Source: an uncultured Eggerthellaceae bacterium (GTDB taxonomy: Bacteria > Actinomycetota > Coriobacteriia > Coriobacteriales > Eggerthellaceae). Taken from it: a stretch of 64,000 nucleotides of DNA. The notes beneath the pieces are model-generated. The model saw only the letters and a list, made by a program, of their open reading frames with translations, made no database searches and had not been told where the DNA came from. The translations under genes were made by a program, and so were the position numbers. Positions within the stretch are counted from its first letter, which is position 1, and every line of letters starts with the position of its first letter. Of this stretch, positions 28,348-35,541 are shown piece by piece. The stretch spans positions 18,733 to 82,732 of the forward strand of contig CAKUFS010000008.1 of assembly GCA_934648845.1 (NCBI GenBank), written 5' to 3'.

Positions 28348-29262
28348 TTGCACCGCTTTCGTCACATTGCAGCATTGACTTTCGCCCTGCTGCTTCTTTC
28401 TGCTTGCCTGTGCTCTTGTGACAACGCGAAAGCAGCAGTCGCAGGAAAAGACGGCAGTGGCTACGATATCCCCGACATGCGCACAATCGTGTTTGACCAG
28501 GCAGAAGCTACAAGCGCGCGAGGTTGCACAGTTGACACAAGCAATGCCGCCGCTGGATACATTTGTGCGCAGGCAACCAGCGCAAGCCCCCTGAAGTTCC
28601 AAGTGCTTTGCAATGGCAACAGCTACAACTACGACATGCCCAACGATGGAACGACCGAGGCCTTCCCCTTGAACATGGGAGACGGCACGTACACGCTGCG
28701 TGTCATGCAGAAAATCGAGGGCAACAACTACGTTCAGCTGTTCTCGACGCAGGTTGACGTGCAGCTGAACTCTGAATTTGAGCCGTTTTTGAACCCGAGC
28801 ATTTACTGCGATTTCAGCTCGGAAAGTGATTGCGTGAAGAAAGCGCATGAACTAGCGGCAAACGCAAAAGACCACGCCGCAGCCGCGGAAGCCATTTATA
28901 GCTGGGTTGTAGACAACATTACTTACGACACCGAAAAAGCAGCTCAAATGCAAAATGCCACGGGATATTTGCCCGATCCCGATGAAACGTTTCATACGAA
29001 AACGGGCATCTGCTTTGACTACGCTTCGCTTGCGGCAGCCATGCTGCGCAGCGTGGGGATTCCGACAAAAATCGTGACAGGGTACGTGGCCGATCAATCT
29101 ATTTATCACGCCTGGAATATGGTGTATATGCAGGATAAATGGGTAAACGTGAGTTTCACGGCGCCCGAAGGAGAATGGACACGCATCGACACAACGTTCG
29201 CTGCTTCGGGACCGCAAGTCGTGGGTGGAAAAGACGATTACGTGGATAGGTTCACCTACTAG
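28348..29262 (+). CDS. Transglutaminase-like (papain-fold) lipoprotein
   Basis: 304 residues beginning at TTG with AGAAAGG upstream; no ATG is available in a suitable place. The N-terminus is a lipoprotein signal (hydrophobic ALTFALLLLSAC, lipid-receiving Cys near residue 20). The C-terminal half is a transglutaminase-like core: nucleophile region TGICFDYASLAAAMLR (Cys about 214), the histidine in YHAWNMVYM, and an aspartate in WTRIDTTF. Proteins of this class on the outer face act as proteases, amidases or cross-linkers; the substrate is unknown. It precedes the pilus-like operon by about 100 bases on the same strand. A functional link with pilins is possible but unproven. Confidence 0.85.
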   Translation: MHRFRHIAALTFALLLLSACLCSCDNAKAAVAGKDGSGYDIPDMRTIVFDQAEATSARGCTVDTSNAAAGYICAQATSASPLKFQVLCNGNSYNYDMPNDGTTEAFPLNMGDGTYTLRVMQKIEGNNYVQLFSTQVDVQLNSEFEPFLNPSIYCDFSSESDCVKKAHELAANAKDHAAAAEAIYSWVVDNITYDTEKAAQMQNATGYLPDPDETFHTKTGICFDYASLAAAMLRSVGIPTKIVTGYVADQSIYHAWNMVYMQDKWVNVSFTAPEGEWTRIDTTFAASGPQVVGGKDDYVDRFTY

Positions 29263-29368
29263 TACGTAGAAAACGATAGAGACGGTATAATAGAAAGTTG
29301 ACCAGCGCCAAGACGACAAAGCCAAAGGGCACAGGCAGCCGCCAAAGCGCAAAGAAGAGGAGAAACGC

Positions 29369-30421
29369 ATGAGCCAGAAAATGCTCGAAAGCAGCGCCAT
29401 CAGCACCTTTTGCGATAGCGTTGCCGCCATGTTCTCTGCGGGCATTCAGGTTGATGAGGCGTTGAGCATCTTAAGTGAAAGCTCCGCCGATAAACAGTTC
29501 GTTCATGTTTGCGCGCAGGCACACCGCTCAGTTGCTGCTGGTGAGTCGCTTTCCGAGTCGCTTGAGCAAACAGGCGCATTCCCGCCGCACGTGGTGGGCT
29601 CTTTAAGCGCGGGCGAGGAATCGGGCCGGGTGGAAGAAGTGCTTCGTGGCCTGGCTCTTTACTATAACGAAGAAGCGCGCTTGTTCGCGAAGGTACGCCA
29701 GTCTATTAGCTATCCGGCCATTCTCTTTTGCATTATGGCGGTGATTATCGCGTTCGCCATTGTGGTGGTGCTTCCCGTGTTCGCCGACGTGTACGCAGGT
29801 TTTGCTGGCAGCTTGACCGCCGGTTCCTTCAGCTCGCTGAACGTTTCCGTGGTAGTGGGCTGGGTTGCCCTTGCCGTGACCATCGTGTGCGCGGTGCTGT
29901 GCATTGCTGGCAGCATTTTGGCGCGCAACGAAAACGGCCGCATGCGCCTGATCAGGTTCTTTGAGGGAATGCCCCTTACGCGCAAAGCAATGTATCAACT
30001 GGCGTTGAGCCGGTTTACCTCGGCATTTTCCACGTATCTTTCCGCAGGCACGAACGTTGATGCCGCCATGGAATACTCCATGTCGCTGGTTGAGCACCGC
30101 GGACTGCGCGCCAAGCTGAAGCAAACATGGCGCTCTATGATTGACCCGAACAATCCGCGAAGCCTGCAACAGGCGATATTCGAGAACAACGTGTTTGGAA
30201 CAGCGTATTCGCGCATGCTGACCATTGGCGCCGCCAGCGGCAACTTGGTTGAAGTGCTCAGCTCGCTTTCCGACATTTTCTTCGACGATGCCGTGGACCA
30301 AATCGATCGCACCATCGATAACATTGAACCCATTATGGCGGCGTTCATGACCATTGCCGTGGGTGCCACGCTCATTGCCGTAATGTTGCCGCTGATTGGC
30401 ATCATGGGTTCGCTGGGATAG
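29369..30421 (+). CDS. Type IV pilus / type II secretion platform protein (PilC/GspF family)
   Basis: 350 residues with the duplicated T2SSF domain architecture. A first cytoplasmic helical domain (about 10-115) contains LSAGEESGRVEEVL, followed by a first TM pair (about 120-195). The second cytoplasmic domain (about 205-315) contains TIGAASGNLVEVLSSLSD, and a last TM helix (about 325-347) ends the protein. PilC/GspF is the inner-membrane platform that couples the cytoplasmic ATPase to pilin polymerisation. AAGAGGAGA precedes the ATG. It is the first gene of a tightly packed plus-strand operon continuing to PilT. Confidence 0.9.
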   Translation: MSQKMLESSAISTFCDSVAAMFSAGIQVDEALSILSESSADKQFVHVCAQAHRSVAAGESLSESLEQTGAFPPHVVGSLSAGEESGRVEEVLRGLALYYNEEARLFAKVRQSISYPAILFCIMAVIIAFAIVVVLPVFADVYAGFAGSLTAGSFSSLNVSVVVGWVALAVTIVCAVLCIAGSILARNENGRMRLIRFFEGMPLTRKAMYQLALSRFTSAFSTYLSAGTNVDAAMEYSMSLVEHRGLRAKLKQTWRSMIDPNNPRSLQQAIFENNVFGTAYSRMLTIGAASGNLVEVLSSLSDIFFDDAVDQIDRTIDNIEPIMAAFMTIAVGATLIAVMLPLIGIMGSLG

Positions 30422-30436
30422 CGCAAGGGCACGCAT

Positions 30437-30775
30437 ATGGCATTGGCAATTTACAAAGAACGAGCGCATGAGCAGGCGAAACGCCGCAGATTTCTACGAG
30501 ATGTTTTGCCGTGGCTCATTATTATCGCGCTCATTTTCGGCGTGTTTTGCTTCCGTACCGTGTCCAGCAACATGCGCGAGCAAGGCGTTTTATCCATTCG
30601 CACCAGCATTTTGGAAGCCGCGGAGCAGTGCTATGCCATCGAAGGCGCCTATCCGCCTTCGCTTGACCACCTGAAAGAGCAATACGGCATTCGTTACAAC
30701 GAAGACGATTACCTGGTGAATTACAACGTTTTCGCAGCAAATGTCCAACCCACGGTTACGGTGACGCCGCGATGA
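30437..30775 (+). CDS. Small pilin-like membrane protein
   Basis: 112 residues: basic N-terminus, one hydrophobic helix (about 27-45, DVLPWLIIIALIFGVF), then a short extracellular domain with EAAEQCYAIEGAYPPSLDHL. This resembles the helix-then-YP segment of type II pseudopilins such as GspG/ComGC. The canonical prepilin peptidase site (Gly before a hydrophobic helix with Glu at +5) is not visible. Its stop overlaps the next start in ATGA. Position between PilC and DUF4860-like genes supports a minor-pilin or assembly role. Confidence 0.7.
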   Translation: MALAIYKERAHEQAKRRRFLRDVLPWLIIIALIFGVFCFRTVSSNMREQGVLSIRTSILEAAEQCYAIEGAYPPSLDHLKEQYGIRYNEDDYLVNYNVFAANVQPTVTVTPR

Positions 30776-31506
30776 ACGACGCGATCAGGACATATCAGCC
30801 GGAAACCGCACGCCAGGCGCAGCGGCAACAGCGGACACAGGTGAGCGTAGCGACATCGCATGATGGGCGCGCCGACCACATGGGGCAGTATTTCACGTTA
30901 GTGCTGTTCGGTGCGTTTGTAGTGTTGTTGCTTTTGGGCCTGTGGATGGGAACGGTCGCGTTTCGTACCATCACCGTCATGCAGGATGCCACCGATGATG
31001 CGCGTCTGGCACTTACGTCCCTGCAAAACCGCGTGCGCTCGTTTGACCAGGCAGATTCGTTTGGCACCGCCCAAGGTCCAGAAGGCCCCGCCATCGTGTT
31101 CACGTACAAGTTGGAAGCCGGCGACTACGAAACACGCTTGTACCTGTACCAAGGCGCACTCGTTCAGGAGCTCGCGTTTTCCACCGATCCTTATCTGCCT
31201 ATGACAGCCACGAAAATCGTTGAGACATCTACGTTCGCGTTCACCTGCGAAGACGGCCTGCTCAGCGTAACGTGCGATCAGGGAACCGTTGATGTTGCCC
31301 TGCGCAGCGAAGTTCTGACCAGCACAAATGCTGGGGAAGGCGTCGCGGATGCTGGTGCTGACGAAGCGGGCGCGGCGGACGGCACGGAGCCGGAAGCGGT
31401 TGACGCAAACGGCAACGCAACGCGCGCGGGCGATGCGGCAGAACCGGCGGACGCAAACGGCAACACAACGCGTGCGAGCGGCTCGGCGGCAAAGGGAGGT
31501 GCGTAA
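30772..31506 (+). CDS. DUF4860-like pilus-associated membrane protein
   Basis: 244 residues. A charged N-terminus of about 37 residues is followed by one TM helix (about 40-62, YFTLVLFGAFVVLLLLG), an extracellular domain (about 65-180) and an Ala/Asp/Gly-rich tail with a duplicated ANGN.TRA motif. The layout and the neighbourhood match the DUF4860 proteins found in actinobacterial and clostridial type IV pilus operons; I infer the family from pattern, not from a search. Its stop codon overlaps the next ATG (TAATG), so translation is coupled. Confidence 0.65.
   Translation: MNDAIRTYQPETARQAQRQQRTQVSVATSHDGRADHMGQYFTLVLFGAFVVLLLLGLWMGTVAFRTITVMQDATDDARLALTSLQNRVRSFDQADSFGTAQGPEGPAIVFTYKLEAGDYETRLYLYQGALVQELAFSTDPYLPMTATKIVETSTFAFTCEDGLLSVTCDQGTVDVALRSEVLTSTNAGEGVADAGADEAGAADGTEPEAVDANGNATRAGDAAEPADANGNTTRASGSAAKGGA
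31402..31476 (+). repeat. Imperfect tandem repeat in the pilin-like tail (48-bp period)
   Basis: GACGCAAACGGCAAC occurs at 31402 and again at 31450, each followed by a CAACGCG-rich stretch. It encodes the repeated ANGN(A/T)TRA motif in the disordered tail and is a likely site of copy-number slippage. Confidence 0.6.
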
Positions 31507-32120
31507 TGGATCCTCGAACTCCTTCGGGACGCATGCCTTCCCCAAACAACCTTATCTCGCAGTCTCTGCGACGCAACCGAAAAGGCGCGTGGCGCGGAAC
31601 AGCGCTTATCGTTGAAATTCTGGTCATCCTCGTGGTGGTCGTTGCCTGCCTGACCGTTTTCGTCAAACTGTTTAGCTACGCGTACACCAGCAACGCTTAC
31701 GACCAGCATCGCGCGCACGCCATCACGCTTGGCACGAACCAGGCGGAGCGCTTTGCAGCAGACACTTCGCCTGCAACAGGCACGTTCACGCAGGACGAAG
31801 GGAAATACACAACCACCTGGACTATTACGGCCGAACCAACCGAGCGCGGAACGCTCTACTCCGCCGTTGTCTTGGTCTCCTATGCCGATCAGGAGCTTTA
31901 CGCGCTGAGCACCGCAAGTTACGTGAGCTCGGCGCCAACAGTCGCGGCAACGGACACGGCGGATGCAGCAGACGCAGCGGCCGAGGCAGATGAAACCGCA
32001 AGCGAAGACGCCGATGATTCCGACAGCAAGAGCGGCAACGAAGGCAACAGGGGCAGTGGCACCACCGCCCTGAACAGCACATTCGCCGCAGAAACGTCCT
32101 CTCCGATAGGAGGTGAATAG
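31506..32120 (+). CDS. Minor pilin-like protein with prepilin-type N-terminus
   Basis: 204 residues. A basic head of about 35 residues ends in WRGTALIVEILVILVVV: a Gly followed by a hydrophobic helix with a glutamate, as in type IV prepilins, although the Glu is at +6 relative to that Gly instead of +5. The extracellular domain (about 65-140) contains TFTQDEGKYTTTWTI, reminiscent of GspI-like minor pilins, and a Ala/Asp/Glu-rich tail follows (about 140-204). Start overlaps the preceding stop. It is likely a minor pilin of the pilus-like structure encoded here. Confidence 0.7.
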   Translation: MDPRTPSGRMPSPNNLISQSLRRNRKGAWRGTALIVEILVILVVVVACLTVFVKLFSYAYTSNAYDQHRAHAITLGTNQAERFAADTSPATGTFTQDEGKYTTTWTITAEPTERGTLYSAVVLVSYADQELYALSTASYVSSAPTVAATDTADAADAAAEADETASEDADDSDSKSGNEGNRGSGTTALNSTFAAETSSPIGGE

Positions 32121-32121
32121 C

Positions 32122-32586
32122 ATGGCAAAGCACACTCGAAAACTTTCGGGCATCCGCATTGGACCCATCACCATCTTGGTATTCGTCATTACGCTGTGCA
32201 TTGCCGTGCTGGCAACGCTTTCGGTTACCACCGCGCGCGCAAACACCGCCTCGACCGAACGACAAATTTCGTTCACCAATGATGTATACGCGAACGAAAC
32301 TGCAGCTCAAACCATGCTTTCCCTGGTTGACGCCGCATTGGCAGACGGAACAGACGGGGTACGGGCGCGCTTGAGCGCCATCGAGAAAGAAACGCAAACG
32401 GTGGCACATCCGGGCAGCGCAACGGTAACGCTTTCGGGGAACACACTGAACGCGCTGTTTGAAACGGATTCCGGACGCCAACTTATCGTTGAGCTGAAGC
32501 TTTCCGGATCAACATATGAAATCGTAAAGTGGAAAACCGCAATGAACTGGAAAGAAGAGAGCAACGAAAAGCTCTGGGCAGGTTAG
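32122..32586 (+). CDS. Small pilin-like membrane protein
   Basis: 154 residues from the ATG at 32122, chosen because AGGAGGTG stands 7-8 bases upstream, inside the end of the previous gene. One TM helix (about 16-36, GPITILVFVITLCIAVLATL) preceded by Arg-Ile-Gly gives a possible prepilin cleavage site without the +5 Glu. The extracellular domain has SFTNDVYANETAAQTML and no recognised family. It is the fourth small TM protein in a row between PilC and PilT, so a pseudopilin role is inferred from position. Confidence 0.7.
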   Translation: MAKHTRKLSGIRIGPITILVFVITLCIAVLATLSVTTARANTASTERQISFTNDVYANETAAQTMLSLVDAALADGTDGVRARLSAIEKETQTVAHPGSATVTLSGNTLNALFETDSGRQLIVELKLSGSTYEIVKWKTAMNWKEESNEKLWAG

Positions 32587-32701
32587 CCGGGACGTGCAAA
32601 ACGCCAACCCAAGAAAGAAACAAACGGGGCAACCTGAAAACATGCGCAAACGCGCCAGACCGATACAGCGAAGCGACGCAACGCGAACAGGAGAAACGAA
32701 C

Positions 32702-33775
32702 ATGGAATTGAAGTCATTTTTACAGCAAATGATCGACATCAAGGCATCCGATGTCTTCATCGTGGCGGGCCTTCCCATTTCCTACCGCTCAAACGGCCGC
32801 CAAAGCCGCATGAATGCCAGTCCGCTCACGCCCGAGCAAACGTTGGCGTTCGTGAAAAGCGTGTATGCGCTCGCAGGACGCGATTGGAAGATTTTCGAAG
32901 AGAACCTGAACCACGACGATGACTTCTCCTTCGCGTTGCCCGGCGTGGGGCGTTTCCGTGCGAACATCTTCCGCCAGCGCGGCTCGCTTTCGGCTGTCAT
33001 TCGCATTATCCCGTTTGGCTTGCCCAACCCCCAGGAGTTCAATATTCCCGAAGAAGTGCTGCGCTGCAGCCGCTTCCAAAAAGGATTGGTGCTGGTCACG
33101 GGCCCAGCTGGCGCGGGTAAGTCCACCACACTCGCGTGCATCATCGACCGACTGAACCACGAGCGCGTGGGTCACATTATCACCATGGAAGACCCCATTG
33201 AATTCGCGCACAAGCACAATACGTGCATTGTGACGCAGCGCGAGATTCCCACCGATGTGGCAAGTTATGGCGAAGCGCTGCGTTCCGCCCTGCGCGAAGC
33301 TCCCGATATCATGCTTTTGGGCGAAATGCGCGATTACGAGACTATCAGCACCGCAATCACGGCGGCGGAAACGGCGCAGTTGCTCCTTTCCACGCTGCAC
33401 ACTACTAGCGCAGCGGGCACCATCGATCGTATCATCGACGTCTTCCCTGCCACCCAGCAGCGCCAAATCCGCTTGCAGCTGGCTTCTTCGCTGCAGGCTA
33501 TTGTGTCGCAGCAGCTTATCCCCGCACTTGATGGTGGCGTGATTCCCGCGTTCGAAATCATGTTCATTACGCCAGCTATTCGCAACCTGATCCGCGAGGA
33601 AAAAACGTACCAGATTGACAGCGCCATTGCATCGGGAAGCAGCCTAGGCATGCGCACCATGGACCAAAGCCTGTTTGACCTGGTAAAACAAGGGAAGGTT
33701 AGCAAAGAAACCGCGCTTCAGTATAGCATCCACTACCAGGCGCTGAAAAAGCGCTTCGACGCTGAAGGCATGTAA
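32702..33775 (+). CDS. pilT: PilT-family type IV pilus ATPase
   Basis: 357 residues from the ATG at 32702, which has AACAGGAGAAACGAAC ahead of it; an open upstream stretch of 36 codons lacks pilus-ATPase similarity. A PAS-like N-domain (1-95; SDVFIVAGLPISYR) precedes the RecA-like core: Walker A GPAGAGKSTT (about 137-146), Asp box ITMEDPIEF, Walker B-type DIMLLGEMRDYETI (about 200-213) and His box LSTLHTTSAAGTIDRIID. Hexameric PilT powers pilus retraction. No PilB assembly ATPase is present in the window, so either this one drives assembly or PilB is elsewhere. It is the last gene before a strong terminator. Confidence 0.92.
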   Translation: MELKSFLQQMIDIKASDVFIVAGLPISYRSNGRQSRMNASPLTPEQTLAFVKSVYALAGRDWKIFEENLNHDDDFSFALPGVGRFRANIFRQRGSLSAVIRIIPFGLPNPQEFNIPEEVLRCSRFQKGLVLVTGPAGAGKSTTLACIIDRLNHERVGHIITMEDPIEFAHKHNTCIVTQREIPTDVASYGEALRSALREAPDIMLLGEMRDYETISTAITAAETAQLLLSTLHTTSAAGTIDRIIDVFPATQQRQIRLQLASSLQAIVSQQLIPALDGGVIPAFEIMFITPAIRNLIREEKTYQIDSAIASGSSLGMRTMDQSLFDLVKQGKVSKETALQYSIHYQALKKRFDAEGM

Positions 33776-33820
33776 GCGCCCCCGAAGCCACGCGCGAACG
33801 CACGCTGCTAGTAAAATCGG

Positions 33821-33880
33821 GCGGGGAAGGTGAAGCGAAGGCTGCGAAGCTTCTGAGCGAAACCTTCCCCGCTCGTTTTT
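33821..33880 (+). terminator. Terminator of the pilus-like operon
   Basis: GCGGGGAAGGT (33821-33831) pairs with ACCTTCCCCGC (33862-33872). A second internal helix GAAGC/GCTTC lies inside, and a T run follows (33876-33880). It is 45 bases after the pilT stop. Confidence 0.85.
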
Positions 33881-33920
33881 ACAGCAAGCACAACGGACAA
33901 CAAAGCTCACAAACGCCTCC

Positions 33921-33952
33921 AAAGCACAAAGAAGGGGGCCGAAGCCCCCTTC
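33921..33952 (-). terminator. Terminator of hpf
   Basis: GAAGGGGGC (33931-33939) and GCCCCCTTC (33944-33952) form a 9-bp stem with a 4-base loop. On the minus strand TTTGTGCTTT follows. It lies about 45 bases after the hpf stop. Confidence 0.75.
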
Positions 33953-33998
33953 CTAGAATCATTCGTAGCGACATGAAGCGCGCACGGCGAACCGCGCC

Positions 33999-34583
33999 CT
34001 ACTCCTTCTGCATAAGCAGGCCGTAGCCACCGCCATTACGACGATACAGCACGCAGGCAGCGCCCGAATCGCGATCGGTGTAAGCATAGAAGTCGTGACC
34101 CAGCAGGTCGATTTCGATAAGCGCCTCTTCCTGCGTCAACGGCGGGAACTCGATAATCTTCGTACGGACGATTTCCTCATCGGCAGAAAGCTCGCTCATC
34201 AGACCGTCGATATCAAGCTCGGGAGCCTGCGCGGCGTTCTTGCGGGCGGCTTCAGCAGCCTTCGGCTCGGCAACCAAACGACGATCAACAACGCGCGTCT
34301 TAAACTTGCGCAGCTGGCGCACAACCTTCGCCGCAGCAACGTCAATAGCGGCGTACATATCCTCTTCGGATTCCTCAACGCGAATAACATGCTGCTTGGC
34401 GCGCAACGTCACTTCACACACGGCGCGACGCGGGTTCGAGGGGTTTTTCTCGGTATATAGAACAACCTCGGCATCGAGGGGCTTAATGTCCATAACCTTC
34501 ATGGATGCGCCGATTTTTTCTTCGGCATATTCGCGCAAAGCGTCTGTTACCGTCATTTTCCTGCCCGTAACTTTAATGCTCAT
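33999..34583 (-). CDS. hpf: Ribosome hibernation promoting factor, long form
   Basis: 194 residues, the length of long HPF. The N-terminal RaiA/YfiA domain (1-105; KVTGRKMTVTDALREYAEEK, then VEESEEDMYAAIDVAAAKVVRQL) binds the ribosomal decoding centre. After a linker (105-135) a C-terminal dimerisation domain (about 136-190) holds IIEFPPLTQEEALIEIDLLGHDFYAY, which joins two 70S particles into 100S dimers in resting cells. AGGAGCG precedes the ATG. It is monocistronic, with an extra terminator-like hairpin in its leader region. Confidence 0.95.
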   Translation of the reverse strand: MSIKVTGRKMTVTDALREYAEEKIGASMKVMDIKPLDAEVVLYTEKNPSNPRRAVCEVTLRAKQHVIRVEESEEDMYAAIDVAAAKVVRQLRKFKTRVVDRRLVAEPKAAEAARKNAAQAPELDIDGLMSELSADEEIVRTKIIEFPPLTQEEALIEIDLLGHDFYAYTDRDSGAACVLYRRNGGGYGLLMQKE

Positions 34584-34613
34584 AATGCGCTCCTTTCACT
34601 CATGCTTTCTGTT

Positions 34614-34654
34614 TCCAGAAAAAAAGAAAAGCCCGATGCAGCAGTTCTCATCGG
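34614..34654 (-). terminator. Terminator-like hairpin upstream of hpf (possible attenuator)
   Basis: On the minus strand CCGATG (34654-34649) pairs with CATCGG (34638-34633) and a long T-rich run follows (complement of 34614-34630). It points toward hpf and ends about 30 bases before the hpf ATG. No gene ends here on that strand except the upstream tRNA, which has its own terminator, so leader attenuation of hpf is possible. Confidence 0.55.
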
Positions 34655-34828
34655 CTGTCACGAACAATCGTTCACTCTCGCGTGGGGAAAACTCCTTTCA
34701 TCAAGCGTATGTATATAGTTTAGCTTTCTTTTCAATAAGCACAACTGAAAAGAAGATAACAGCTTGGAATCAAAGAGGAACTTGGGTGAAGTTTGGGTCA
34801 TGCAGGCTTGCGAAGCTGAATTTAGGCA

Positions 34829-34849
34829 TAAAAAAACCGCTTGCGCGGT
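34829..34849 (-). terminator. Terminator of tRNA-Arg(ACG)
   Basis: On the minus strand ACCGC-GCAA-GCGGT (34849-34836) is followed by a run of seven T. It is 13 bases past the tRNA 3' end. Confidence 0.8.
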
Positions 34850-34861
34850 GAGTTTTAAAAG

Positions 34862-34938
34862 TGGTGCGCCGTGAGGGATTCGAACCCCCGACGTACTGAT
34901 TCGTAGTCAGTCCCTCTATCCAGCTGAGGTAACGGCGC
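34862..34938 (-). tRNA. tRNA-Arg(ACG)
   Basis: Cloverleaf on the minus strand: acceptor GCGCCGT/ACGGCGC with encoded CCA, anticodon stem CTGA/TCAG with loop CTACGAA (anticodon ACG, read as ICG after A34 deamination), and T loop TTCGAAT within GGGG/CCCT. 77 bases with CCA. A terminator follows at once. Confidence 0.95.
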
Positions 34939-35277
34939 ATTTCAAACAGCAACGGATATTATACACTGATGAGTTTTTGCGTCAAGTATCAATTTCCAAC
35001 TTTTTTGAATTCCTTGAAGCAGCGGATCAAAAAGCTAATTCGCAAGCTCTTCCGAACACAAGGGCTTCAATCGCAATTGCGCTTCTTCGTGCCTGGGGCG
35101 CATTCATTCGCCCGTTCTGCGTGCCTCTGCGCGCCCTTACGCGCTTGCAGCTCTTTGCGTATAGCATGAGCCGCCTTGCGTGCGTTTTTGCCCGCAAGAG
35201 GCACCTCGCGCACATCCTTACGAATGAGCGCCCCAGATACGATCGCATCGTGCAATAAATTGCTGTTGCGAGAAACG
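34939..35277. other. Intergenic stretch, nothing recognised
   Basis: Between tRNA-Arg(ACG) and the small zinc ribbon gene. The first 100 bases are AT-rich and may carry the tRNA promoter. No gene, RNA family or T-tailed hairpin could be supported. Confidence 0.35.
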
Positions 35278-35433
35278 TTATTTCTTAGACGAGCCAATCA
35301 CGCAAACGGTTGTGCCGCAATCGGGGCACTTCCCCTTCGTAATAGGCTTACCGTTTTTCGTAACGCTCTCAACAGGGTCAATCATGACTTTCTTCGCCTT
35401 GCACTTAACGCAATATCCTTCTTTTGCTGCCAT
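35278..35433 (-). CDS. Small zinc-ribbon protein (DUF5679-like)
   Basis: 51 residues. Two cysteine knuckles, CVKC (8-11) and CPDC (36-39), flank the segment KNGKPITKGKCP, the pattern of the DUF5679 single zinc ribbon, sometimes seen as a stand-alone relative of the topoisomerase I C-terminal zinc ribbon. The cytoplasmic role is unknown. The ATG at 35433 is used because it has AGAAAGG upstream and starts the recognisable domain; the frame is open 14 codons further but without signal. Confidence 0.8.
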   Translation of the reverse strand: MAAKEGYCVKCKAKKVMIDPVESVTKNGKPITKGKCPDCGTTVCVIGSSKK

Positions 35434-35541
35434 CGTCGTCAACCTTTCTGGTCGGGCGCTCGTGAGCGCAAACATTATTGGAACGGAGACGATTCTCCGT
35501 AATCCACTGGTTCAAAAGAGCGAAATCCGTCATATACCTCG

